This document shows, piece by piece, positions 37,640-49,495 of a stretch of 64,000 nucleotides of DNA. Under the pieces are notes generated by a model that worked only from the letters and a program-made list of their open reading frames with translations, searched no databases and was not told the DNA's origin. Position 1 is the first letter of the stretch. Every line of letters begins with the position of its first letter. Made by a program: the position numbers and the translations under genes. The stretch is from Perca fluviatilis (Eukaryota > Chordata > Actinopteri > Perciformes > Percidae), in the NCBI RefSeq assembly GCF_010015445.1, contig NC_053118.1, forward strand, positions 10,276,407-10,340,406, written 5' to 3'.

Positions 37640-38510
37640 ATATTAAATGAAGTTAACTGTTCCCACAACACATTAATGTGAGCTATTTAAATTAGCTGGA
37701 TACATGGTTAAATGTCATTTGCTTTTACCAGTGTATCGCCGTGTGTACTTTGACCACAGCAATCCCACCAATAGGTCCCATAAGCTCCCAGTTAGAGAGG
37801 AAATGCAGTAAACATATTCTTTGTAAATCTTTACAATCCTTCCCAAAAGAACCAAGCAGGCCTGTCTTGATCCACGATCCAAAATTTTCTTTCAAACTTT
37901 ACATTTTCAGACTGTAGCTTGCTAGCTTGAAGTTTGTTGTGGTTTCCCGAAACGTTTTGCGAGGCGAGGGACATCTGGTGATTATCCAGTAAATGAACTG
38001 TCATCGATGCAGGTCATGTCTGTAACAGCAGGACAGTCAAGTGTGTTATCTAAACTGCTAAAGTCATTTGAAACGTGCTGGCAGCCTAACGGTTACAAAC
38101 AGGCGCGGCACTGACGTGCTGACGGATTCTGTGTTTTGGGTTTTTAGCTGAGCTGGACAAGAGAAGATTCACTTAAAACAGATCAGTGATGCTGTTTTGC
38201 TCCCATTGTTCTCTGTGAAGAGTGCTGAAACTGATGTAATGTAATGTTTTATATGGAGTGAGCAATGCGCCAGACTCAGTTTAAAAAATAGCCTTTTAAA
38301 TGCTACATTGATTGTAAGGAAATAGAGAGTTACAGGCGAACCAGCTTTAAAAGTGACATCTTTTCTTTTTAAGTGCTGTGCAGTGAATCCAATTCATGCC
38401 ATTGGAAAGAATGGTTCATGTGGATTTAGAAAATTAACTGATACATATTTTAAGAAATATTAAAGTTTCCCCCCTCCAACCCACCTCCAAGGGGAAACAC
38501 TGTAGTCGGT
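37640..38510. other. No gene recognised
   Basis: Unique-looking sequence without long frames or placeable repeats. Confidence 0.4.
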
Positions 38511-38516
38511 ATTATT

Positions 38517-39190
38517 TCAGCAGAGCCATTCCTCTCGCCACAGTAACAAGTAAACTACAATTCCTATATGATTACAGTATAATTTCAGAACCCACATCAG
38601 AATTTCTCTCTCAACCTCTGCCGTACTACAACAATCAAACAACAAAAAGCTAATTATATTGTTAATGTTAATTATATGAGTATCAGTAGCAGCTCCCTTG
38701 TCCCTGTCTTCTTCTTTTACAAACTGGTCAAATGGCCTCCAGATTTTCTCATACACCCCCAAATTTGCCTCTCAATATATATAAATATGTCAGTCTCTGG
38801 AAATACATTACGCCATAGTTTTGATCCAAGCAGCAATTGTAGGTGCCTCTGTTTTCTTCCAAATGAGAGCTATAGTCCTTTTTGTACAGCAAAATCAATA
38901 CATTTATATTCTTGGAGTTTCCGATTCATATTTGTTGGATACAGGTGCAGCAAAATCATCTTAGGGTGAAGTGGAATGTTCACAGACAAGATGAACATAG
39001 TTTTATTGATCACCTCCCTCCAGAATGTTTTAATTTTGTCCCACTCCCAGACACAGTGCATAAATGTTCCTTTAGCCTCATGGCATTTAAAACGAAGGTC
39101 AGGTATATTAGTGTTGTATTTATTCAATTGTTGAATTGTCGACATTGTTACTGTGTGATTTTAACAAACCTGTTGGGTGTATCAAAATGT
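38517..39190 (-). mobile_element. L1-like LINE, 3' end of ORF2 on the minus strand
   Basis: The minus-strand frame at 38870-39145 reads 'KCHEAKGTFMHCVWEWDKIK', then 'TFWREVINKTMFILSVNIPL' and 'HPKMILLHLYP', the CxxC-like zinc-knuckle and following region of L1/Tx1-type ORF2 proteins; a second frame near 38740 gives 'YEKIWRPFDQFV', the usual C-terminus. Frame breaks show decay. Confidence 0.8.
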
Positions 39191-40506
39191 GATGAAGGTA
39201 AACAAGTAAGTTGATCTGTTCTGGGAAAATTATGAAGAAAAAGCTCACAAACTCCTCATGAAAACTTTTATTTTTTCCTAAAACTTTGGCTATACTTCAC
39301 CAAAATAGAGTTGTTCCATGTGAGAGCAGACTCTACCAAGAGCAGACCTTTACTTGCCCAACGGTGATTAGTCTATCTGACCCAACCTCCCAGGGCTGCT
39401 TGTGATATCATTAGCACCCAACTAAGCTGTAATTAATAAACCCTGTTCTACTTTATTAGGACTGTCAGCGACAAGGCACGGAGCAATTAGTACGAGCATG
39501 CCACTTCCATTAATTACCACAAGTGCAGAACATTTAGGAAGCCATCAAAGGTCAGACTCATTATGGAGGACAGTAATAAGTGCCAGCTCCATTGTCTTCT
39601 GCATATTTTTGGTGCTCAAAACTAATGAAACCTGACAGGACAATTTAGGCTATTAAACTACTTTTATAAAGACCAGACGAAAACAGGGCACCTGTGGTAA
39701 GACAAGGTCAGAAATAGCCGAAAGGGACAATAAGTAGGGTTCAAGCACATAGTTTTGACACATCTAGATTAAAGAACTTTGAAAGTACAATAGGCACAAA
39801 GTGTGTGAAAAGAGTTCACAACAGACAGCAGAGAGAAACAGGAGGATGCGGACACTAATGCTGCTATTTTACTATAAAGTAAGAGGCAAAAGTTGTGGAT
39901 AGTACCAGGTACTAACCATTGGTTGCAGTAAAGCAAGGTTTCTGAGCATATTTCAAGATGTGATGCAAAAATATTGAAGTCTCTAGCACACAGTCCACTT
40001 TGATCAATTAAAAACCTAGTCTGGCGCAACAGAAGGACATTTCCAGGATAAAGCCTGACATCCGGCGAATGGTTCTGTGCCAGATGCTGTCCAACACTTT
40101 CCCCTCTGGATATTTTTTTACAGTGTCAGGCTGCACTGCACTTCTCACCCTGGGGGTCATTTTTTGGAAACAGAAGCCTGCTTTGACAGGCAGGCTCCGA
40201 CTCCCACAGGTCTAATGGGCTCTCAGTTATTTTTGTCCTGCTGAGAGTTTCTCCACAGTGTCGCTCATATAGCGCTCACACTGACAGGGCCATTCCTGCG
40301 TTTCCTCCCCTTCACCCACCATGGTGAACAGGGGATCATCATGGCAGTTAGGTTGCATTGACATCTCTGAGTCTCAGGAGACACATTCTTGGCCTCTAGA
40401 TGCAGTTTGACTGATGAAGCCAGAGATACACAACATTCCATGTCATTAATAAACTACGAGCTAAACTGCAGCGATGACTGAAATGATCTGGATTTTACAG
40501 CTTCAC
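39191..40506. other. No gene recognised; contains a candidate conserved element
   Basis: No placeable repeat. Contains 39380-39620, listed separately. 40040-40460 is GC-moderate and non-repetitive. Confidence 0.35.
39380..39620. promoter_or_regulatory. Candidate conserved non-coding element
   Basis: Several TAATTA-type cores ('tgtaattaataaac', 'gagcaattagtacg', 'cattaattaccac') in a compact, non-repetitive block with no ORF. Judged by appearance only. Confidence 0.25.
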
Positions 40507-40645
40507 AATCAGAATCAGAATCAGAATTGGGTTTTATTGACACAATAAGTTACACTTATGTGGAACGTGCCTTGGTGAATGGTGCATACATAAACAAACA
40601 TCTAAAATAATAATATGAAATAAGTAAAAACTACAGAAAGAAATA
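40507..40645 (-). mobile_element. LINE 3' tail, antisense
   Basis: 'aatcagaatcagaatcagaa' then 'ttgggttttattgacac' and 'acgtgccttggtgaatggtg' match in antisense the tail of a common teleost LINE family. Confidence 0.55.
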
Positions 40646-40647
40646 TA

Positions 40648-41005
40648 CACTGTAAAAAGTGCTTAGTTGTATTAACTTATTAAAATAACAAGTTAATGGA
40701 CTAGTTGCATGGATCACTTTGAGTTTTACCAAATCTTTCTGGATTGTGCTGCCAACATTACGATAATGGTTGAGTGTACAAAATAATTTCTCCCTCCAAC
40801 TAACACCAAGTTTTTCTAAGAACTATGCTAAATTACAACTAATTACTACGTTTTTATAACAACTAATATTAACTGGCAACTTGCAATTATAATAGTCAGA
40901 ACAACGCAATGTTTCAAATCCCTCTGGACAAAAATATTGTTTTTGTTGACACAACAAGAATTAACATGTATTGCTGATAAAAAATGAAAAAATTTTTTTA
41001 CAGTG
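40648..41005. mobile_element. Family F inverted-repeat element, copy 1
   Basis: Begins CACTGTAAAAAG and ends TTTTTTTACAGTG. Interior blocks ('ggattgtgctgccaacatta', 'aactggcaacttgcaattat', 'tgttgacacaacaagaatta') occur in reverse orientation at 49496-49800. Confidence 0.75.
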
Positions 41006-41769
41006 TTTACATACAAAATAACTGTTAGAATAATAAGAAGGAAAAAAAGAGGCTGAACGGGTAAAGCAACACTTAGCAAGATCAGCCTTAAATCATTACT
41101 TTACGTAACGTCCCTTTACATAATGATGTGTAATGCGAGTAAATTATTTTAGTAAATTATTTCAATATTTTACTATTTACTCTAGTTTAAATCTTTTTAC
41201 CATCTTCACATTCTCTGATCCGTGTTCTTGTGTTTTTATGTTTGCACTATAGAGTAGAACTTTTAATTTCATTGTATGTTCTTACTATGACAATAAAGTA
41301 AATTCAGGGTCTGATTAAATGTACACTGAAAAACATTGTTTTGCATTTAATTTTGGGTTATTCCAGGCTACAAAACATTCAGCAAATAATGAATTTGATC
41401 AATCACATTTCAAAGTGAATGGAATAGGATAATCTGAGTTGTCTGGGTGATTTATGGGTTGCTGACCTGCTGTGAACATGGATCAGCATTAGACACAGCC
41501 AATCGGGTTGAGCATGGTCACTTCAAACATTTGGGGTAGAATCGATTGGTTCAATGACGAGTGAGTCCCTGAGCTGGGGTCAGAGGTAAAGGGTCAGCAA
41601 GACAGCCAGGGAGAAGCTGAGATCAGTGCTGGTTCAGAGAGCTCACCTCTCACAAAAATGTACATCAAGAGAATTTAGAACAACACGGGACATGAAAACT
41701 ATCCATCATAACCAAATCGCATCCATCATTTTACTACATACACACATTCATACTAGAGTCCCAAGTTTA
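41006..41769. other. No gene recognised
   Basis: AT-rich; 41220-41310 resembles a LINE tail ('tgttcttactatgacaataa') but is too short to assign. Confidence 0.35.
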
Positions 41770-42860
41770 TGAATAGCATATGTGCCACAAGGATCTGTTC
41801 TGGGTCCAGTCCTTTTTTCACTTTACATGCTTCCATTGGGTTACAACAAAAACAGGTGTCCAATAACTGTTATGTGGATGACACCCAGCTGTATATTCCT
41901 CATCACCCTAATAGCCTAATTTCCTGGCAAAATTGCCTAAATAAAATAGAGTGTGGATGCCTCAAATGTACCTGCAACTCAAAATTATTAAAACAGAGGT
42001 TTTACGGATCAGTCTATACTTAGTCTATATCTTAAACCTTCGACTTCCGGGATTGCCCCCTTGCCACCGGAAATTCTGGATTTTCTGAAATTCGGCCGGA
42101 TGCCCGTTACCTTCCGCTTTCTTTGTGTTTGCGTTCTAAACTCCGGTTGATTTATGAGGACTACTGCAGCCGCCCCGGGGCTCCTTGCAGCGCTTAGTGC
42201 CCCCCATGACGACTGTGATTGGTTTAAAGAAATGCCAATAAACCAGAGCATGTTTTTCTCCCATCCCAGAATGTTGTGGGGACTAGCCAGACCCTCCTCC
42301 GCAGCACTGTGGAGGAAGGTCTGGCAATGTGAGACTAGTCTACACTATGCACCTAAACCCCTGGGTTCCTTAGCTCCCTATGCCACACATTCTGCTAGAA
42401 ACTTAGCAGTCACATTTGAAACACTTTGAAAATCTTTTGAAAAACATTAATTTTTTCTAGAGTTGATTACTGAACCTCCTTCTATTCCTGCCTCACTCCA
42501 AAGCAACTACCACAGCCACAACTGTTTCAGAATTCTGCTGCCAGGCTTTTAATGGGCACTAACCAATGGGAGCACATTACATCTGTCCTAGCATCATTGC
42601 ACTGGCTTCCTCTAGATTTTAGAATCAATTTTAAAATTGGATTACTTACTTTTAAAAGCACAACTTGGACTGGCTCCAGAGTATATAATGGATCACTTAA
42701 CACCCAATGAGCCTAAACGCAATCTGAGATCATCTAGTTAGCTACTTCTTGCTGTTCCCATGTCCAATTTTGTGACTAGAGATGATCAGGCTTATGCTGT
42801 CCGAGCTCCCAAACTCTGGAATGCACTTCCTGCAGAGATTTTTAAAAAGCTTTTTTTAAT
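41770..42860 (+). mobile_element. L2-like LINE ORF2 relic, split by a family A insertion
   Basis: 41785-42020 holds the RT blocks 'VPQGSVLGPVLF'-like and 'YVDDTQLYI' (41870-41897). After the insert at 42021-42336 the coding sense continues: 'RNLAVTFET' (42404-42430), a 'QNSAARLL'-like block near 42525, 'HWLPLDFRINFK' (42600-42635), a 'LAPEYIMDHLTP'-like block, and 'VRAPKLWNALPAEI' (42799-42840). Several indels and a stop near 42740 show it is inactive. Confidence 0.85.
42021..42336 (-). repeat. Family A mobile repeat, copy 7, nested in a LINE
   Basis: Starts 'tagtctatatc', ends 'aatgtgagact'; internal blocks 'ttccgggattg', 'ctgtgattggtttaaagaaa' and 'cctcctccgcagcactgtgg' in antisense. Flanked by AGTCTATACT (42011-42020) and AGTCTACACT (42337-42346), a 10-bp near-perfect duplication, which would be the target site. 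An internal deletion removes the 'gaacgtacac' region. Confidence 0.8.
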
Positions 42861-42929
42861 GGCATTTTTATAATTATCCCCTAGTTATTTGTCTAAATGT
42901 GCATAGTTTGTACATTGTATATGTGTGGT

Positions 42930-43495
42930 GAAGCATGTGTACAGAGCTTGCTTGTATGGGTATACGTAATATGCAACAGGACACATTTGAAGCTGTGGTG
43001 GAGAGGAGGTCACTGAACAAACTGTTATCTATCATGGATAACCCCGACCACCCTCTCCACCCCTCACTGGTCCAACAGAGGGGCACCTTCTCTAAGAGGC
43101 TCCGACAGCTTCGATGTCGCACGGACCGCTACAGGAAATCATTCCTACCACAGGCAATTCAACTTTTTAACACTTAATCACTGAGTGTGAGATAAGACTC
43201 ATATACATCACAACTGCACTGAATGCACATTGCAATAGGTTTATCTACATCCTATCATTACTTGGGAAACAGTTGTAAATTTTTACTCCTCAACTTATTG
43301 AAACAGTTGTACATTTTATTTACAAATTTTATATATTTTAAATGTTGCTCGTGTAGTATTCAATTATTTAATGTATATTTTTTCCTATTATTTAATGTAT
43401 ACTCTGTATGTGAGCTGTGTGTCTGATATTTTGCTGCTGCAACACCGTTATTTCCCATTTTTTTGGGATCAATAAAAATCTATATCTATCTAACT
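42930..43495 (+). mobile_element. Rex1-like LINE, 3' end of ORF2 and tail
   Basis: The frame 42935-43177 reads 'VVERRSLNKLLSIMDNPDHP' then 'LHPSLVQQRGTFSKRLRQLR' and 'CRTDRYRKSFLPQAIQLFN', the C-terminus of a common teleost LINE, ended by a stop. The tail finishes with 'ttttgggatcaataaaaatc' and 'tatatctatctaa'. 5'-truncated. The same family is found in antisense within cyb5r4 intron 1. Confidence 0.82.
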
Positions 43496-44150
43496 TGTGT
43501 GTATGCACTTATTTATACATATTTATATTTAAAAATGTGTTTATATTGTCTTGTATTTTTATTCTATAATTGATACATGCTGCTCTGTTTTAATAATGAT
43601 TTATTATTGCCTCATTCATCTGTTGGTATTGTCTTGTAAAGCAATTTTTCACTTATTTTATATACTGTTAAGTGAAGTCCTCTGTCATTACTCTGGAATG
43701 ACTTCTCTGATCAGATATTTAAAGCTGCACTTATGAATATTTTATATAAATAATGGCTTCTTTGAAGAAATGGTGCAGCCACTATGAATTACAGTGATTG
43801 ACATGAATTTAAGAATATGTAATTGAAATGGATATGTATCTGAATATGTACTATGTTATGGATATGAATCAGAGTATGCATTATTGAAAGTAATATGAAT
43901 TTCAGTATGTAGATAGGAAATGGATATGCATTATTGTAATGGATACGGAATGAATATATGTATTTGTAGGAAACGTTGTGAATATAAATATTTTTATAGG
44001 CTTAGTGGCAACAAGTTTAGAATGTGGAGTCACTATGTATTCCTGCAATGGAAATTAAATTGATATATGTAGTATTGCAATTGAATAAAGATATGTATTA
44101 CTTAAAAATGTATGATTACATTTTGCATACATGACATGTGTTTGTTGAGA
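43496..44150. repeat. AT-rich degenerate repeat region
   Basis: 43790-44100 repeats variants of 'aatggatatgnattattg' and 'gaatatgta' with irregular spacing, like an eroded minisatellite. No ORF of note. Confidence 0.5.
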
Positions 44151-44335
44151 GAACTCCCATCGATACATGATTGTCAATTGTCCCACACCTGGGGACACAG
44201 AATGGGAGGAGCAGAATGCATTTAAGACCACAGTTGTGTTTATTGTTGAAAATTCTCTTGATGAAGGTCCAGAGGGACCGAAACGTTAGTTTTCTTTAAT
44301 AAATGATGATGCTATCAAATTTGATTAGTTTTGTT
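44151..44335 (+). mobile_element. Retroelement 3' relic with hammerhead-like motif
   Basis: 'gatgaaggtccagagggacc' followed by 'gaaacgttag' and 'ataaatgatgatgc' resembles the terminal region of Penelope-like and related retroelements in vertebrates, many of which carry minimal hammerhead ribozymes. No coding portion is recognisable. Confidence 0.45.
44258..44286 (+). ncRNA. Degenerate hammerhead ribozyme core
   Basis: TTGATGA (44258-44264), then a perfect 5-bp stem GGTCC-AGAG-GGACC (44266-44279), then GAAAC (44280-44284). This matches the hammerhead catalytic core except that the first C of CUGAUGA is T. Stems I and III were not clearly found, so activity is doubtful. Confidence 0.4.
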
Positions 44336-44775
44336 TGAATTTGTTGATCTCAAATTGGGAAATGTCAGTGCTCCAGCAGCAAAATATCAGACACACAGCA
44401 AACATAAGGAATATACAAAAAATAATAAACAGGATCGAATACAAGAACAACTATTCAAAAATAAAGATAAAAATACACAGGAAAGAAGGTACAAATGTAT
44501 ATATACAGGTGGCGAATAAAAATTTACAACCTACTTAAATATAAAATAAGCAAGAGCAGAGTGTGGGTATATCCTTTTTTTGTATGTGTTCTGTATATAA
44601 ACAATGGTGCAAATTACTATTTGTAATGTGAAAGGGGTGACTTATAGTAATAAACCCACAGAGATTTATCAGTCAACTATACAGCTCTACAGCTAATAGT
44701 TTTAGATTTCTGGCCTGCAATTTTGCTATAATATAAACCTACTGAAGAAACGGGCTACATTAACTTATTTCAGTG
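44336..44775. other. No gene recognised
   Basis: AT-rich sequence with two short overlapping frames of low-complexity content. Confidence 0.4.
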
Positions 44776-45075
44776 ATCCGTCTGGAGAAACTGCGGACTA
44801 AGTATTCAAAATATTTGCATAAATGGGAAGAATCCTGGGGCCCCTTTTTGGAATATCTGGACCCAATTTCATTCTACTTTCATTTATGCATGTACTTATG
44901 CACTGATTTTGTCTATGCCGGTCTTTGTTTGGTTTTTGTATGCATACTACTGTGGGTTTGGGTTTCTTTGGCTTGGCATACTTGTACTCCTTATGTGTGT
45001 GTGTGTGTTATATTTTTTTCATATGTTGTCAAAAAACATCAATAAAAAAAATCTTAAAAAAATAAAATAAAAAAA
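44776..45075 (+). mobile_element. L1-like LINE, 5'-truncated 3' end with A-rich tail
   Basis: The frame reads 'IRLEKLRTKYSKYLHKWEES' then 'WGPFLEYL', the characteristic C-terminus of L1-like ORF2. A 3'UTR follows with 'catcaataaaaaaaatctta' and an A-rich tail to 45075. Confidence 0.75.
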
Positions 45076-46139
45076 AACCCTACTGTATGCTACCCATGCA
45101 GCACTAATCAGCAGAGAGACACAATTAGTAACTAGCTGGTAAACATACAGGCACATTTAACTGCTAGCAAGCTACAGATATTAGCTACAATATTTTTTCT
45201 CCAGAGGTGGAGGAGAGCAAAACAAAGCTAACTCCAAATAAATGCTAATGATGCTCTGTGTTTGCTGGATGTGTAAATAGGCCGTATTAATATTATAAGG
45301 AGATAAGATGTCCATTGTTGGGTTTTCAGCTTGTTCAGCTGCCCCCAAGTGGACACATTCAAAAAATCACTTGCAGCTGTAAAAAGAAAAATACAGTGCA
45401 CAAGGGTCAAAGGTTAGATATCTAAGTGAGGCCCACAGACATTAAATGTTCCCAGTAGACACACAATCACACCAAGCTGCATCAGGGTTCATCTTTGCAA
45501 ACAGTACTTTTTTATATATATTTATCGAAGGTCCCAAATTAAGTTGTAATTCTTTTATATTTGCTTAATAAAAATAGTATTGATGCTTTCGTAAAGATGC
45601 CTTTTAAAACTGAAATGACTCTATATCAAATATTTCAAACTCAAACCTTCATGTATACATGTGGATATTTGGAGCATTTTTCAACCCATCCCTTAGGTTG
45701 TAGGCCAATTTTATCTTCATCCCAATTTAATTTGTACCTGATACAGTACATCAGTCCGCACTAGATTCCATAGCTGTAAGTGTAGTTTGAAACCAAGATG
45801 GCACATATATATTTATATATGAAAGCATCTCGGCTTGTGCAGTAATCAAGACTTTGATATGACGGATGAATTTTAAACACCTGAAACAAACAGTAACAAC
45901 AAAGTATGTGCATCACGATCTGTGGGGGGAGTTTGTGAACTGGTTTGGAGCAGATGCTTAAACATTGTACAAACATTATAAATTTTAAAAAGTCGTATAA
46001 AAACACTTTATTAATAAGATATGAGGATGAAGAGAGATGATTGTGAGGGTGGGTTATTATACTGATTGTACTGGGGTGGGCAATTGGGGTAATGGGTTGT
46101 TTGGTGCAAAATATAAAACATGTTTGGTAGGTGTTTCAA

Positions 46140-46144
<5 letters not shown>
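45076..46144. other. No gene recognised
   Basis: AT-rich; short frames only (up to 81 codons), none recognisable. Confidence 0.4.

Positions 46145-46187
<43 letters not shown>
46145..46187. repeat. (TA)n microsatellite
   Basis: About 21 TA units, followed by further TATA-rich sequence to 46265. Confidence 0.95.
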
Positions 46188-46188
<1 letters not shown>

Positions 46189-46576
46189 GTATTTGTTATC
46201 TTGCTATAAATATATAATATAAAATATATGGTACATACATATACAAAATATATAATATATACAGGAAATGAGGGGTGGAAAAAATAACAAGCTTCAGCTT
46301 CGTCCTGCTTCTTTACGGATATATTGAACATATTGTTTGTAACACTTTATAGATTTCTTTTTTCCTATTGGTGTGTTGCTACACACTTATTGTGTTTTTA
46401 TATGTTATTTTATTATTTTTTTGGTTGAAATAAAAAAATAAAGAAAGAAAGAAAGAAGAACTGATGTGTTTGGCAAATAATATTCACAGTGTTGGAGTGA
46501 CGGCAGCGAGTGTGCAGCACATTGAATAAAATGGTTGCCAAAGCCATTTGTTGATCCATCCTCCTCAGCCTCATGC

Positions 46577-46590
46577 GTTGCCATGGAAAC
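46577..46590. promoter_or_regulatory. Perfect RFX X-box-like palindrome
   Basis: GTTGCCATGGAAAC is a full match to the RFX dimer X-box pattern (GTNRCC, RGYAAC type, either strand). Function unknown; no gene start is recognised beside it. Confidence 0.45.
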
Positions 46591-46669
46591 TCTGTGTGCT
46601 GTGGTATCACGAGCTGTCTGGTCAACTGACCCAACGAAGGAAAACACAGGCCGGTGCGCCACACATACA

Positions 46670-46716
46670 TTCAATGCACACGCTGCCATATACCATATGG
46701 CAGCGTGTGCATTGAA
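46670..46716. repeat. Perfect 22-bp inverted repeat with 3-nt centre
   Basis: Arms 46670-46691 and 46695-46716 are exact reverse complements (ttcaatgcacacgctgccat + at, centre ACC). A 47-bp near-perfect palindrome in otherwise unremarkable DNA. Confidence 0.9.
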
Positions 46717-46827
46717 ACCCAGTGTGCCACTGTCAACAACAACAGCAAACAGTGCATTGACTGTGAATGTTTTTGAGAAGACACTGGCAATAAGACTTGA
46801 ACACAGAGAGGAGGAAACAGATGAACA

Positions 46828-47205
46828 TTAAAGGAACATGCCGACATATTGGGAATTTAGCTTATTGACCGTAACCCCCAGAGTAAGACAAGTCGATACA
46901 TACCCTTCTCATCTCCGTGCGTGCTGTAACGCTGTCTGACGGCTACAGCATTAGCTTAGCCCAGCACAGATCCTGCAGGTAACTGGTTCCAACTAGCCTA
47001 CTGCTCCGAATTGTGACAAAAGTGACAAAATAACGCCAACATGTTCCTGTTTATATGTTGTGAGTCACAGCGTGTACAAAAAACAACGTAACATGAGACA
47101 CAGCCATCTTCTATCCGTAAACAAACCGGGAACTTGCGACAGGCTTGCTGCGAGCATATCACTCCGCCCAAGTACTATATTCTTCCGCCTGAGAATATAT
47201 ATATA
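46828..47205 (+). mobile_element. TTAA-start element (teleost 'cgccgac' family), right-truncated
   Basis: Begins TTAAAGGAACATGCCGACAT and continues 'attgggaatttagcttattg', 'cataccctt' and 'ctgtctgacggctacagc', a repeat I recognise as common in percomorphs. No matching right TTAA end was found. Confidence 0.6.
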
Positions 47206-47445
47206 TATTGGTAAGACCCGAGTGTTTCTCATGCTGCCTGTTTTCAGCTACAATGTAACATCCTGGCCCAGATGGAGAGTCCAGCAGGAAGTCAGAGGAA
47301 ACCATTGGTAATTTACAGGGAATACTCTACAAAAAATATGCTGAACACGATTTTGATTGGAAATGGAAATCAGGAAAAAACACTGAACTTATGTGTTTTG
47401 CATAAAGTAATGCAGCTTTAATCCACATGTATAATGTACTGTAAC

Positions 47446-47672
47446 AAGGGCGTAACTTTGGGTTCAACATTGGGGCCTGAGATCTCCACTTTTGAGCAAA
47501 ATTGAAATTTTGAACGTCAAACAGTCTGGTGAATTTTTCTTCAACAATTTGTGCCTTCTTTGCATCAATTTACGGTGCAAATGCCTTTATTTATGTAAAG
47601 GAAATTATAATAGGTTTTTGGGGTGGGTTGCACTGGTCAGTTTTGATTATGGGGGGGTTTGTAAATTACGCC
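47446..47672. mobile_element. Inverted-repeat element with 'gggcgtaac' ends
   Basis: Left 'aagggcgtaactttgggtt', right 'aaattacgcctatgac'; interior 'caacattggggcctgagat' and 'gattatgggggggttt'. Ends are imperfect inverted repeats. Confidence 0.5.
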
Positions 47673-47989
47673 TATGACTTATTGTACTTGCATACAATAA
47701 TCCAACTGGCTGTAATATTAAAGCATTTGTAGCAACTTAATAAATAGCTGTAATAAATGTGAAAGCTGAGCCTAGATGAGCTTATACTTCACATTGTAAT
47801 AGTCATCATGGAAACATTAATTGGTCATGTGACAAGGGCTGGGAAAACTGGCAAAACAGTCAGCCAAGTGACAGTACTCTGATCCGATGGAAATCATAAT
47901 TGTCACATTGACAGCACTCTAGCCCAATATATTGGGGGGGTGTCACTATGGGGGGAGGCAATCATATTTCAGGAGGGGGGGGGGCTTTG

Positions 47990-48430
47990 TAGCTACGTAC
48001 GTAGGTACGTAGAGACACGGACCCTACGCCGTAGCCTGACATGCACATCTCGGAAAATGTAACTACACGTCGCGGTGGCGCACGTTGCTCGGCCGTGGCT
48101 TGGTAGCGTTGCATTTCCCCCCCGACTCATTTCCTGGTTCTCCTTCTCCATAAACAACATGAAATCAAGGAGAGGGTTAACTTTTCCTGCTCCAGATTTC
48201 CCACCTTGGTCAGAAAGCACAGGGGAGACACTTTCTCTCACTATGACTCTAGAGTCGCTACTCGCTCCGAAGATAATCACCTTCAATCTCTCACTCGCTC
48301 TACCACACGCTCCACCAGCACACACACATGCCGGCCCTGCTATTCTCTTAAAGAGATCGAAGCACACACCAACGCACATGCATAAACTTCAGGCCACTTA
48401 CGTAGGCGAAAGCTCTGCGTGGAGCCTCCA
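47990..48430. mobile_element. Possible inverted-repeat element with 'ctacgtacgtagg' end
   Basis: Left end 'gctacgtacgtaggtacgta' then 'gaccctacgccgtagcc', a terminus seen in a teleost DNA-element family; right side 'cacttacgtaggcgaaagct' is a weak partner. The 124-128-codon frames on both strands inside it are not recognisable. Confidence 0.4.
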
Positions 48431-49495
48431 CAGAACCATAAATCTTTAGTATAAGGCAAAGGTAGGGAGCAGATAGAAAATGTGGAACTAGAATCATGTT
48501 GATGTTGTTGGTGGCCATGGAAGGGAGAAAGGCCGGTAGAGAAGCTGGAGGGTGACCCACAGCAGTTGGTTGGACCAGCTTTTAAGATGTCTTTTTAGAT
48601 GATTTCATTCTAAAAGTATAAATAGCTACATCCAATTGTTCTTTTGATGGATTATAAAACTACCATGAATAACACATTGTTCTACTTTGGCACACTTCAC
48701 ACACATCGTTCTTTCTGGGTAGTGTACCTTGACCCATGTTTTCTAAAAATTATGCTCATTGGCTTATTTCTTTTAATTAGTTTTTAGGTAAATTAATAAT
48801 AGATGAGGACAAAGATTTTTTTCAATGTAGCACAAACTGCAGTACATTTTGCTACTCTATACGTCCCCTTTTTATTACTCAACAGGGATAGAGTGAAGGG
48901 AAAACCATTTTATAGTGTTCATCTGGTAAATAGTGTAAACTGATGTAGTTTATTTGAAGAGAGGGCTTGCAAGGGGGGAAAGAATGAAAGAGCTTTCATC
49001 ACTACTGCAGGACTGCTTAAGAACGCTTTAGACAAGATAATGATGACAATTAGCAAATACAGTTTTCAGGTCTAAATGATAAAAGAATCTTGAGTAGATT
49101 CACAGTTAACACTCTGTACTCTAATTTCCACTCTGCTGGGTCTCTGCTGATTCATGCTTGTCCCAGAGGAATACCCTTTCTCCCACCCCCAACCCCCCGC
49201 GGTCTGGGGGCCCCACAGGGCAGGCCGGTGGTCTTTGGCCAGTGTTTGTGAAAGGGCCCCAAGCCGCCCCGTACCGTGGCAAATGTGGCGCGTGACTCAT
49301 CAGACCAAACACGGGATTAGCTGGTAATGATCTGGCAAATGGTTTTGAAATAATAGTTATCTGCCCCTGTGCTGCATCTACACAAAGAGAGGAAGAGATG
49401 GGTAGAGTGACAAAAGAGAGGGAGAAAAAGAGGTAGAATACAAGAGTAGGCAAGTGATGGCATAAGGAGGATAGTGGTAAGCACACACTGTAAAA
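48431..49495. other. No gene recognised; contains candidate conserved element
   Basis: 49280-49380 ('gactcatcagaccaaacacg', 'gctggtaatgatctggcaaa') looks like conserved non-coding DNA. The 128-codon minus frame 49121-49507 is not recognised. Confidence 0.3.
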
